From CBDDHT01 sp965227905 (GTDB lineage Bacteria; Pseudomonadota; Alphaproteobacteria; Rhizobiales; Methyloligellaceae): a stretch of 64,000 nucleotides of DNA. The translations under genes and the position numbers were made by a program. Below the pieces are notes generated by a model. The model saw only the letters and a program-made list of their open reading frames with translations, was not told where the DNA came from and made no database searches. Positions 7,969 through 16,067 of the stretch are shown one piece after another (position 1 is the first letter of the stretch; each line of letters starts with the position of its first letter). The stretch lies in NCBI GenBank assembly GCA_965227905.1, contig OZ245780.1, positions 5,952,001 to 6,016,000 of the forward strand. Reading direction: 5' to 3'.

Positions 7969-10269
7969 CTAGCCTCCGTGATCGTTCGCAACATCTGCTT
8001 TTAATGCCGCCAATACTTTCGGCGGCGACATCGGCAATTCCGTAAACCGGATTCCGATGGCATTCTCAATCGCGTTTGCGATCGCTGCCATCGGCGGAAC
8101 GATTGGTGTCTCTCCGACGCCACGAACGCCGAACGGATGGTTCGGGTTCGGCACCTCGACGATCACCGTGTCGATCATCGGCAGATCGGACGCGACCGGT
8201 ATCCTGTAGTCGAGAAATCCGGGGTTCTGTAGTTTTCCGTCATCGCCATAGACGTATTCTTCGTTCAGCGCCCAACCGATGCCTTGTGCAGCGCCCCCTT
8301 GAAACTGCCCCTCGACATAGCTCGGATGGACGGCCTTGCCAGCGTCTTGCAGCACCGTGTAACGCAAGATGGTTACCCGCCCTGTCTCCCGGTCGACTTC
8401 GACATCGACAATGTGGGATCCAAAACTTGGAGCAGCACCCTGGGCATTGATACGGGCATAGCCCGCGATCGGTCCACCGGTCTTGCCGGCCATGCGCGCT
8501 AGTTTGGCAAACGACATGGGCTCGAACTTACCGGCATTGTCACCAGCCGGGACCGCATGACCGTCCTGCCAGTCGACGGCATCTTCCGGGATTTCCCAGA
8601 TCCGCGCAGCCCGCGCACAAAGCTCGGCTTTGACTTCCCGAGCTGCCTCGACAGCCGCCAGACCACCTGCAAACGTTGCCCTGCTGCCGCCCGTAAGAAA
8701 GTTATAACCAAGGACACTGGTATCGGCGATGAGCGGTCGCACTTTTTCATAGTCGATACCGAGCTCTTCCGCCGCCATCATGGCGATGGAGGCGCGCGAC
8801 CCGCCAATGTCTGGTGTGCCAATGCTCAAGGTTGCCGTGCCATCCTCATTCACGGCCAGACCTGTTGTCGTCTCCCCACCAATATTGAACCAAAAGCCCG
8901 AGGCGACCCCACGCCCCTGGTCTGCACCGAGCGGAGCGCTGTAATGCTCGTGTGTCTTGATAGCCTCAAGGCCTTCAACAAGACCGATGGGACCGAATTT
9001 CGGACCATATGCGGCTCGCGTCCCTTCCTTGGCTGCGTTTGCCAAGCGCATGTCGACCGGATCGAGATCCAGCGATTTGGCCAGCTCATCCACGACACAT
9101 TCGGCGGCATACTCCGCCATCGGCGCACCGGGTGCGCGATAGGCAGCCGTCTTCGGACGGTTCGTGACGACGTCATAGCCGACGATGTCGACATTTGCGA
9201 TGTCGTATGGTGCGAAGACACACATGCATCCAGGCTGGACAGGCGAGCCTTGAAAGGCTCCCGCCTGATAGACGAGCTCTGCCTCGGCCGCCGTTATCCG
9301 GCCGGCACGTGTCGCACCCATCTTTATGCGGATTTCCGCTCCGGGAGCCGGACCCGTCGCACGGAACACTTCTTCGCGCGACATCACCATCTTCACCGGC
9401 CGTCCTGCCTTTCGAGACAGCAGGAGCGCCACAGGCTCCATATAGACGACCGTCTTGCCGCCAAATCCGCCGCCAATTTCTGATGGCGTCACTCTGATTT
9501 TAGCAATATCGATGCCGAGGAGCTTTGCACAGTGACCGCGCACGACATACTGCCCCTGGGTCGTACACCAAAGCTGCGCCTCTCCATCTTCCGAGACGCT
9601 GGCGACACAGGCATGGGGCTCGATATAGCCTTGATGAACAGGCGCCGTCCGGAAAGTTCGCTCGACGGTGAGGTCCGCTTCGGCAAATCCCCTAGCCATG
9701 TCTCCATGTGAGAATGCAACGCGCTTCGAGACATTGGATGGTGTATCCGGCGTTTCATTGAGACCGGCTGTGAACATCGTATCATCGAGAAGGGGCGCAT
9801 CCGGTCCTTTGGCTTCTACCGGATCGATCACATGCGGAAGAACCTCGTAATCCACCTCGATCAGCTTCAGGGCTTGCCTGGCGACCTTGCGGCTGGTCGC
9901 AGCGACAGCTGCGACCGCATGGCCTTCATACAGCGCCTTTTCCCTGGCCATCACATTGCGCACGAGATCGCGGTAGTTGATGAGCATTTCCCCGGCCGGC
10001 ACGAATTCCGATGCCTGATCCTCAAAATCATCCCGGGTAACGACCGATTTCACACCGGGCAGTGCGATCGCCTGCGAGACATCAATCGATTTGATCCGGG
10101 CATGAGGATGCGGTGACCGAAGGACAAGCCCCGTCAACATTCCCGGCAAATGCAGATCTGCTCCAAACTTGGCACGCCCCGTGACCTTATCGACGCCATC
10201 GGGCCGGACAGGGCGTGTGCCAACCCATTTGAGTTCACTGTTGCTCGCAGGTTTGACCATCTCTTGCAT
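7969..10269 (-). CDS. Molybdenum hydroxylase, molybdopterin-binding large subunit (xanthine dehydrogenase/CoxL family)
   Basis: Catalytic subunit of a three-part molybdenum hydroxylase, 766 residues. It opens with VGTRPVRPDGVDKVTGRAKFGAD, the usual start of the XdhA/CoxL domain. It contains GGGFGGKT, the TAAYRAPGAP segment and, near the C-terminus, GVRGVGETPIVPP with the catalytic glutamate of the family. The AYRCSFR loop of true aerobic CO dehydrogenase (CoxL form I) is absent, so CO oxidation is unlikely. Hydroxylation of an N-heterocycle, aldehyde or purine is more likely. It follows the [2Fe-2S] subunit by 4 bp. Operon order is FAD, FeS, Mo, MoaD-like. Confidence 0.92.
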   Translation of the reverse strand: MQEMVKPASNSELKWVGTRPVRPDGVDKVTGRAKFGADLHLPGMLTGLVLRSPHPHARIKSIDVSQAIALPGVKSVVTRDDFEDQASEFVPAGEMLINYRDLVRNVMAREKALYEGHAVAAVAATSRKVARQALKLIEVDYEVLPHVIDPVEAKGPDAPLLDDTMFTAGLNETPDTPSNVSKRVAFSHGDMARGFAEADLTVERTFRTAPVHQGYIEPHACVASVSEDGEAQLWCTTQGQYVVRGHCAKLLGIDIAKIRVTPSEIGGGFGGKTVVYMEPVALLLSRKAGRPVKMVMSREEVFRATGPAPGAEIRIKMGATRAGRITAAEAELVYQAGAFQGSPVQPGCMCVFAPYDIANVDIVGYDVVTNRPKTAAYRAPGAPMAEYAAECVVDELAKSLDLDPVDMRLANAAKEGTRAAYGPKFGPIGLVEGLEAIKTHEHYSAPLGADQGRGVASGFWFNIGGETTTGLAVNEDGTATLSIGTPDIGGSRASIAMMAAEELGIDYEKVRPLIADTSVLGYNFLTGGSRATFAGGLAAVEAAREVKAELCARAARIWEIPEDAVDWQDGHAVPAGDNAGKFEPMSFAKLARMAGKTGGPIAGYARINAQGAAPSFGSHIVDVEVDRETGRVTILRYTVLQDAGKAVHPSYVEGQFQGGAAQGIGWALNEEYVYGDDGKLQNPGFLDYRIPVASDLPMIDTVIVEVPNPNHPFGVRGVGETPIVPPMAAIANAIENAIGIRFTELPMSPPKVLAALKADVANDHGG

Positions 10270-10273
10270 ATTA

Positions 10274-10747
10274 CTAGCCCCTCATCTCAACGGCTGCATC
10301 CAACACGGCACGCACAATCTTGTCGTAGCCCGTGCATCGACAGAGATTGCCGGCAAGCCAGTAGCGCACTTCGGTTTCCGTTGGATCAGGTTTGGTCTCG
10401 AGCAATGCTTTGGCTGCCACCAGAATGCCGGGTGTGCAGACTCCGCACTGTAGCGCCGCATGCTCAAGAAACTTGCGTTGCAGCGGATGAAGGGCCTCAC
10501 CGTCCGCGAGCCCCTCTATCGTCTCGACTGTGCGGCCCTGCGCCTCGGCACCCAATACGAGGCAAGAGCATACCAAACGGCCATCCAGCATCACACTGCA
10601 GGCACCACAATCTCCCGAGGAACAGCCCTCTTTGCTTCCAGTTAGATGCAGCGTATCGCGCAGAACATCGAGCAGCGTATCCTCACCCTCGCAGAGATAC
10701 TCGACCTGGTCGCCGTTGACCGTTGTCTTAACATGGATTTTCGTCAT
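10274..10747 (-). CDS. Molybdenum hydroxylase, [2Fe-2S] small subunit
   Basis: 157-residue ferredoxin-like subunit. The N-terminal plant-type cluster is bound by Cys residues in KEGCSSGDCGACSVMLDG plus a later Cys. The C-terminal helical domain carries the second cluster in QCGVCTPG and NLCRCTGYDKI. It transfers electrons from the Mo site to FAD. Its ATG overlaps the stop of the FAD subunit by 4 bp (ATGA), and the large subunit begins 4 bp after its stop, so expression is coupled. Confidence 0.93.
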   Translation of the reverse strand: MTKIHVKTTVNGDQVEYLCEGEDTLLDVLRDTLHLTGSKEGCSSGDCGACSVMLDGRLVCSCLVLGAEAQGRTVETIEGLADGEALHPLQRKFLEHAALQCGVCTPGILVAAKALLETKPDPTETEVRYWLAGNLCRCTGYDKIVRAVLDAAVEMRG

Positions 10748-11601
10748 GATTTGGCCCGCTCCAGTGCGATACGCGCCGTCCTGCGCGCCAAGACCCCAGC
10801 AACGTCGATTCGAAACTCTCGCGTTCCACGCTTGTCATCTATCGGTCGGCAAGCTTCGCCGACATGCTGCGCAAAGATTTCAAGATCATCCTCGCTGATA
10901 CTTGTTCCGATCAGAACTTTTGCCGCTTCCGTGGCGAGTATGGGCCGCTCTGCGACAGCTCCAAGTCCGACTCGCGCCTCCATACAGATGCCAGCCTCAT
11001 CCATGACAAGCTGCACACCTGTTCCGACCACAGCGATGTCCATCTCCGTGCGTGGAATAAACCGCAGATATGCGCTACCGGATCGTGGCCGGCGCGGAGG
11101 AAGAACGAACGATGTGATGATCTCATCAGACCGGAGTATTGTCTGCCCTGGGCCGCTCATCACATCCTGGATTGGTACGTCCCGCTGACCATCTGACCCC
11201 ACAATGACGACATGTGCGCCGGCGGCAATGAGTGCCGGCACGCTATCGGCTGCCGGAGACCCATTGCACAGATTGCCACCAAGGGTCGCACGGCCCTGAA
11301 TTTGTGTGGATCCGATCAGCGCAGCGGCCTCAACAACGCCTGGCCATGCCGCGACAAGGCCTTCGTGCTCGCTGAGTTCGGCGCAGGTCACGGCAGCACC
11401 AATTGCAAACCCATCGTCTCGCACTTCGATCTGCCGCATTCCCGGCAAGCGTTTCAGATCGATGACAACGTCCGGCTCAATGAGGTCCGCGCGCAATTGC
11501 ACGAGCAGATCCGTTCCACCGGCCAACAGACGAGCCGAGCCATTTGCTCGGGTGAGCAAGGTCATCGCCTCGTCGAATGTCTCTGGAGATGTATATTGCA
11601 T
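10744..11601 (-). CDS. Molybdenum hydroxylase, FAD-binding medium subunit
   Basis: 285-residue CoxM/XdhB-type flavoprotein. The FAD-binding signatures are LLAGGTDLLVQLR near residues 24-36 and STQIQGRATLGGNLCNGSPAADSVPAL around 97-123, followed by the C-terminal CO-dehydrogenase-flavoprotein domain. First gene of the four-gene molybdenum hydroxylase operon; the start ATG is at 11601. The promoter should lie in the 137-bp gap shared with the divergent BCCP-like gene. Confidence 0.92.
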   Translation of the reverse strand: MQYTSPETFDEAMTLLTRANGSARLLAGGTDLLVQLRADLIEPDVVIDLKRLPGMRQIEVRDDGFAIGAAVTCAELSEHEGLVAAWPGVVEAAALIGSTQIQGRATLGGNLCNGSPAADSVPALIAAGAHVVIVGSDGQRDVPIQDVMSGPGQTILRSDEIITSFVLPPRRPRSGSAYLRFIPRTEMDIAVVGTGVQLVMDEAGICMEARVGLGAVAERPILATEAAKVLIGTSISEDDLEIFAQHVGEACRPIDDKRGTREFRIDVAGVLARRTARIALERAKS

Positions 11602-11738
11602 GGCTGAGTCTCTCTTAATGCATCCTGCCGTATCTCGCCATTGACACTATTTTGTCCGATGCGAACGTGGGACGACACTGCATTGACAGTCGGATTTCGT
11701 CGTTTCAATTATGATCCGGCAATGAGAAGTCAAAGATC

Positions 11739-12149
11739 ATGACGGACAAATTATCATTTCACGATGCGCGACGCATCGTTGCGCTCCTCTCTCAGGCTCC
11801 AGAAGGCCGGATCAGGCTTGTTGATGAAGATCTGTCTATATTGGCAGTCATTGAAGGCGAAGCCAAAGCTCCGGAGACCAGGGATAGCAGCGGCATCGTA
11901 ACGATTTTCTCTCCCGCGGTCGGTGTGTTCCACAAATCCGGAGATGATAACGCGATTGGCATCATCAGGGCACCGGGACGGAGTATACCTGTGGCATCCG
12001 AGCATGATGACGAAGATATTGAAACGCTCGTGGAGGATGGCGCCTTTGTCGAGTACGGCGCGCCGATTGCGACATATCGGAAAAACGGATCAGAGCGGCG
12101 CCGGCAGACGTCGGCGAATGGCAGGGACGACGAAACCGGTCCGAACTAG
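11739..12149 (+). CDS. BCCP-like protein lacking the biotinylation site
   Basis: 136-residue acidic protein. Its N-terminal half (helix, then RIRLVDEDLSILAVIEG) resembles the N-terminal segment of AccB-type carriers. Its C-terminal half aligns with the biotinyl domain of the BCCP encoded next to it: IFSPAVGVF against VAPMSGTF, and DIETLVEDGAFVEYGAPIAT against the last strands. The central hairpin that carries the MKM lysine is missing. It cannot be biotinylated by the normal rule. It converges on the BCCP gene with 17 bp between stops. A structural or regulatory role in the carboxylase is inference; an unrelated barrel-sandwich protein is possible. Confidence 0.7.
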   Translation: MTDKLSFHDARRIVALLSQAPEGRIRLVDEDLSILAVIEGEAKAPETRDSSGIVTIFSPAVGVFHKSGDDNAIGIIRAPGRSIPVASEHDDEDIETLVEDGAFVEYGAPIATYRKNGSERRRQTSANGRDDETGPN

Positions 12150-12166
12150 TCGGGTAGGCTCGGCAA

Positions 12167-12616
12167 TCAATCCGCGGCTTGAGAGGGTTTGATCCAAAAG
12201 AGGACTTCGCCAGCCTCGACATCCGCAGCATTCTTGGAACAGATCTCAACGATCTCGCCGTCACAGTCCGCGCGGATAGAGCTAAAGAGCTTCATGACTT
12301 CGACAATGCACACGACGTCGGCGTCTTTGATCTTCGACCCCACCTCGACGAATGGCGCTCCGTCGGGGGCAGGCGCGCGGTAGAATGTTCCGCTCATTGG
12401 AGCAACGACAGACACGAATCCATCCCGTTCTTCTGCCTTCGTCTTCTGACGAATTTCCGGACCACGGTCCTGACTCGTGTCTGCGGAAGACAGTTCTTCA
12501 GTGGTTGACGGATCGATCTCAAAAAGAAAATCTTTGGACTGCACCCGGAGCCGCCGGTACCCGGCCTCACGAACGGTGTCCATAAGCGCATTTATGTCTT
12601 TCGTCTTCAGCACCAT
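12167..12616 (-). CDS. Biotin carboxyl carrier protein (AccB-like)
   Basis: 149-residue BCCP. The N-terminal helix-strand segment (MVLKTKDINALMDTVREAG) is of the AccB type, followed by an acidic/Pro-poor linker at about 36-65. The biotinyl domain contains VVAPMSGTFYRAPAPD, the thumb-like insertion of AccB, and VEVMKLF, whose Lys is the biotin attachment site. It lies last in a minus-strand operon with two HMGL-type carboxyltransferases and a biotin carboxylase, so it probably serves that enzyme rather than housekeeping acetyl-CoA carboxylase. An AGGA precedes the ATG. Confidence 0.9.
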   Translation of the reverse strand: MVLKTKDINALMDTVREAGYRRLRVQSKDFLFEIDPSTTEELSSADTSQDRGPEIRQKTKAEERDGFVSVVAPMSGTFYRAPAPDGAPFVEVGSKIKDADVVCIVEVMKLFSSIRADCDGEIVEICSKNAADVEAGEVLFWIKPSQAAD

Positions 12617-12626
12617 TTGTTTCCTA

Positions 12627-13130
12627 CTACCTAACGGAGCGTTTCGTCAGCGTCCGAGGCGTTTCAAAGTGCGCCTTGAGACGGTGAAACCAGGGAGTGT
12701 CACGAGATTGGCGCCGTTCGTCAGACTCGAATGCCGCAGGATCCGATACCTGGTGCAAGGCATAGAACTGCACACCTTCCTCGACTTTTTCTTCGACGAT
12801 GCGGCAACCATCCCATGTCGGACATTGCAGCAAAAGCGGCAGATGATCCATTTCGTACCAAGCCGAAAACTCGGATCGAAAGTCATGCGGTACCCACGCT
12901 CCGACAAAAAGAAGGTACCGCCCTCCCTTACGGCCAGTATCTCCACGTGTGAGACGCGTTTCGGTCCGTCTGACTAACGTTCCCTTGCCGGACCTGCAGG
13001 CTTTCGCGTGACATAGCACGAGACCACCGTCGCCCTCGTCGCCCAGGAACATCTCGGTCCCTCGTCCGCATCGAGCCGCTCTCTGTCGAAGTCGCTTCTC
13101 GTTGGCGCCTGGCATCTCCAAAATGAACAT
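12627..13130 (-). CDS. Dimeric alpha/beta-barrel-like protein of the carboxylase operon
   Basis: 167 residues. The clear part is the C-terminal 95 residues: RYLLFVGAWVP, FSAWYEMDHLPLLLQCPTWDGCR and VQFYALHQVSDPAAF. This resembles EthD/ABM-like ferredoxin-fold proteins that take the form strand, WYxxEHLP helix, strand. The N-terminal 70 residues look basic and less ordered and could be a diverged first barrel half. The ATG at 13130 follows GGAGG by 7 nt. It sits between the biotin carboxylase and BCCP genes. Function unknown; small-molecule handling or an enzyme accessory role is inference. Confidence 0.7.
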   Translation of the reverse strand: MFILEMPGANEKRLRQRAARCGRGTEMFLGDEGDGGLVLCHAKACRSGKGTLVRRTETRLTRGDTGRKGGRYLLFVGAWVPHDFRSEFSAWYEMDHLPLLLQCPTWDGCRIVEEKVEEGVQFYALHQVSDPAAFESDERRQSRDTPWFHRLKAHFETPRTLTKRSVR

Positions 13131-13167
13131 GCTGCGTCCTCCAGACCATCTTCGGTATCAGGTTCGA

Positions 13168-14547
13168 TCAATTTGCTTCAGAGTCGTCGCCATCATCATC
13201 GTCCATTGTTTCGATGAACTGAGTGGTGAACTCCCCGGAAACAAATGCCGCATTATCGAAGACCGACTTGTGGAAGGGAATTGTCGTTGCGACTCCCTCG
13301 ATGTGGAATTCCTTCAGCGCTCGCCCCATCCGCGCGATGGCATGATCGCGATCGTTGCCGTGGACAATCAACTTCGCAAGAAGCGAGTCGTAAAAGGGCG
13401 GCACGACATATCCAGTGTAGCAATGAGTATCGACGCGTACACCTGGCCCGCCAGGCGGAACGAATTTGGTGATCTTGCCCGGCGATGGTGCAAAGTCGCG
13501 CTCGGGATCTTCGGCATTGATGCGGCACTCAATGACGTGGCCGCGACTGGTAATCTCTCCCGGGCCCCAAGAGAGGGCTTCGCCTGCCGCAATCTTTATC
13601 TGCTCTGCAACAAGATCTGTTCCTGTCAGGACTTCGGTCACAGGGTGTTCGACCTGAATTCGCGAATTCATCTCGATAAAATAGAACTGACCGCTCGAAG
13701 GCTCATAAAGAAACTCTACCGTTCCGGCACCGACATAATCCATCGACCGCGCGGCGGCGACAGCAGCGTCGACGAGTCGGACGCGAAGATAGGCATCCAC
13801 CGCTGGCGACGGAGCTTCTTCGATAAGTTTTTGATGACGGCGCTGAACGGAGCAATCGCGCTCGCCTAATGCGATCGTGCTGCCGAAACTGTCGGCAAAG
13901 ACTTGGACTTCGATGTGCCTAACCGCTTCCAGGTACCGCTCGATATAGAGACCGCCATCTCCAAATGCCGATTCGGCTTCGCGGGCCGCCTCGCTCCAAG
14001 CCGTCTCCAGATCGTCGACATCTCGCACGATACGCATACCACGACCGCCACCGCCGCCACGGGCTTTGATCAGCAGTGGCATACCGATTTCGTCGACCAG
14101 AGATTTCGCTTCTTCGTAGGACTTGAGCGCGGATTCCGATCCAGGAACGACGGGAACACCTGCAGCAGCCACGGTCTTGCGTGCTTCCACCTTGTTGCCC
14201 GCGAGCGATATCGAATGGGCACTCGGCCCGACGAATATGAGGTCCTCTTCTTTGCAGACTTTGGCAAAGGATGCGTTTTCGGCAAGAAAGCCATAACCGG
14301 GGTGTATGGCATCCGCCTCGGTTCCCAGCGCAGCGGCAACAATCGAAGCTTGATCGAGGTAGCTTTGATTGGCGGGCGCCGGTCCGATGCAGACGGATTT
14401 GTCAGCGAGGGCCACGTGCATCGCACTCTCGTCGGCCTGCGAATAGACCGCCACGGTCTCGATCCCAAGATCGCGTGCAGCGCGAATAACACGCACGGCG
14501 ATTTCGCCACGGTTTGCGATCAATAGTCGGCCATTCATACCCGTCAT
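13168..14547 (-). CDS. Biotin carboxylase subunit (AccC/PycA-like)
   Basis: ATP-dependent carboxylation of biotin on the carrier protein, 459 residues, ATP-grasp fold. It starts with LLIANRGEIAVRVIRAARDLGI and then has HPGYGFLAENA. The glycine-rich lid KARGGGGGRGMRIV follows, then the catalytic ERDCSVQRRHQKLIEEAPSP and EMNSRIQVEHPVTE. All are complete, so it should be active. The C-terminus ends in an Asp-rich tail. It is cotranscribed with carboxyltransferases upstream and BCCP downstream. It is too distant in setting from accBC housekeeping pairs to call it accC with certainty. Confidence 0.9.
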   Translation of the reverse strand: MTGMNGRLLIANRGEIAVRVIRAARDLGIETVAVYSQADESAMHVALADKSVCIGPAPANQSYLDQASIVAAALGTEADAIHPGYGFLAENASFAKVCKEEDLIFVGPSAHSISLAGNKVEARKTVAAAGVPVVPGSESALKSYEEAKSLVDEIGMPLLIKARGGGGGRGMRIVRDVDDLETAWSEAAREAESAFGDGGLYIERYLEAVRHIEVQVFADSFGSTIALGERDCSVQRRHQKLIEEAPSPAVDAYLRVRLVDAAVAAARSMDYVGAGTVEFLYEPSSGQFYFIEMNSRIQVEHPVTEVLTGTDLVAEQIKIAAGEALSWGPGEITSRGHVIECRINAEDPERDFAPSPGKITKFVPPGGPGVRVDTHCYTGYVVPPFYDSLLAKLIVHGNDRDHAIARMGRALKEFHIEGVATTIPFHKSVFDNAAFVSGEFTTQFIETMDDDDGDDSEAN

Positions 14548-14617
14548 GCCCTGTCCCCGAAGTGCTCAATGCGGTTGAGCCGGGCTCGGCCAAGCCACGA
14601 TCGCGAAGTTGCTCTGA

Positions 14618-16051
14618 TCATGACACACCCTTTGCATGCCAATAGAAATGTTCGCTTCCCTTTTCAACCCTGAGGCTCTTCAGCTTAGCGATCCCAGACA
14701 GTTCCCGCTCCAGCAAGTCACGAGGTGAAGCGATATCGGCAATATTGTCGCTATCGCTCGGTCGAACACCATGTAGTGCCTCAAGTCCACAGCACGCAGC
14801 AATGACCAAACCGTCGCTATCGGGGGTGAGGGCTTCGAGAGCCGATCGCGTCATCGGCTCCGACACATCCCCCCTTACATCGGCAACCCTCTCGCTCAAA
14901 CTCTCATCGGCCCGCTCGGGCAGTGGACCGAGTTCTCCGCGGACAAGCTTCACAAATCGAGGATCCATCGTATCGTAGCGTGACTTGGCAGCGATGTTGG
15001 CAATGGCCTGACTTGCGATGGCGCGCGCGACAGGCGATCCCATTGCGAGATGCCCCGCATCTTTCCTGACGTGCTCCATTTCCTCCAGAATCTCGACCGA
15101 CCGGTCAATCATCCCCGCATCGTCGAGCGCGTTAGCGAACCAAAAGGACTGGCTCAAAGGCAATTGGTGCCGATTTGCAAACAGGTCCGGCAAGGCATGT
15201 TCTGCCTGAGGCCAGTCGTGCATTTCGCGCAGAGCACCAAAATAGTCAGCCATTTCATCCAGTGCCTGTCGATCGGCCGCGCACGAGATCCCGTCTCTTG
15301 CCGCATGGTCTACGAGATAAGTGGCCGATGGAAGGGACGGACCGCCAGCAACAGGAGCCGATGCCGTATGGACCACCCTCACGCCGAACGAGAGGGCTTC
15401 GAGCACAGTCGTTTCTGCGCGCCCCGACCGGCAATGGGTCGAAAGCTCAAGTGGCACCTGCCCCAGCGTTTCGATAAGCACCGGCAGCAAGCTGCGCGCG
15501 GCATCGGGATGAAGCATTCCAGCCGGATCGAAGATACAGATAGAGTCAACGCCCAGCCCCTTCAGAGAGCTCGCCAATTCTACCATTGCGGTGATATCGA
15601 GATTTGGCGAGAGACCGTAGACGATGGCACCTGTTACAGCGAGGTCCCGCTGGTGTGCGGCTTCGATTGTCGGTTTCAGGCTCGCAACATCATTCAATGG
15701 ATCATAGCACGTCAGATGGCCGGCACCGGCAGCCGCAATTGCAGCAATACCCTCAGCAACGACATCGTCCGGCAAGGGTTTCTCCGCGAATAGAAAGCGG
15801 CCGCGGGTCCAAACATTGAGTGCCGTTTTCTCGACGCGGGCAGCCGCCAATCGCAATCGATCGAACGGATTTTCTCCAAGTTCCCTCACGCAATACTCAA
15901 AAAGTGTCGGACACAGGATATCGATCGCTTCAAAACCGGCGCCGTCCATTCGTTTCAGGTAAGGGAGTATTTCCGATGTCGTCAGTCGGCCATTCCATAC
16001 AGCCAGTTGCCCGTGAGTGAACGTCGTGTCGATTAAGGCGAGATGGGTCAC
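14618..16051 (-). CDS. Degenerate HMGL-type carboxyltransferase paralogue
   Basis: 477-residue TIM-barrel protein clearly related to its upstream neighbour (shared LNVWTRGR, THCRSG, DPxGxL...P spacing and C-terminal helical region) but without its active site. The Arg-Asp of the first strand (TVRD) is TFTH, the lysine that is carboxylated in pyruvate carboxylase (IKDPSG) is Phe (IFDPAG), the zinc-site HSH is STH, and PGG is PLS. GTG at 16051, 8 nt after a GGAG and 17 bp after the neighbour's stop, is the best start; the open frame runs further up but overlaps the neighbour. Likely a non-catalytic partner of the active subunit (inference). Confidence 0.8.
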   Translation of the reverse strand: MTHLALIDTTFTHGQLAVWNGRLTTSEILPYLKRMDGAGFEAIDILCPTLFEYCVRELGENPFDRLRLAAARVEKTALNVWTRGRFLFAEKPLPDDVVAEGIAAIAAAGAGHLTCYDPLNDVASLKPTIEAAHQRDLAVTGAIVYGLSPNLDITAMVELASSLKGLGVDSICIFDPAGMLHPDAARSLLPVLIETLGQVPLELSTHCRSGRAETTVLEALSFGVRVVHTASAPVAGGPSLPSATYLVDHAARDGISCAADRQALDEMADYFGALREMHDWPQAEHALPDLFANRHQLPLSQSFWFANALDDAGMIDRSVEILEEMEHVRKDAGHLAMGSPVARAIASQAIANIAAKSRYDTMDPRFVKLVRGELGPLPERADESLSERVADVRGDVSEPMTRSALEALTPDSDGLVIAACCGLEALHGVRPSDSDNIADIASPRDLLERELSGIAKLKSLRVEKGSEHFYWHAKGVS

Positions 16052-16067
16052 GTCTATGCTCCAGCCA

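Noticed and set aside
8557..9483. 308-codon plus-strand open frame
   Set aside because: Antisense to the molybdenum hydroxylase large subunit, whose motifs are intact.
7969..11601. Aerobic CO dehydrogenase (coxMSL)
   Set aside because: Subunit order fits, but the AYRCSFR active-site loop of form I CoxL is absent (AYRAPGAP instead).
11683..11715. TTGACA with a TATGAT downstream as a promoter for the BCCP-like gene
   Set aside because: Spacing is 21 bp, too long for a sigma-70 promoter to be claimed.
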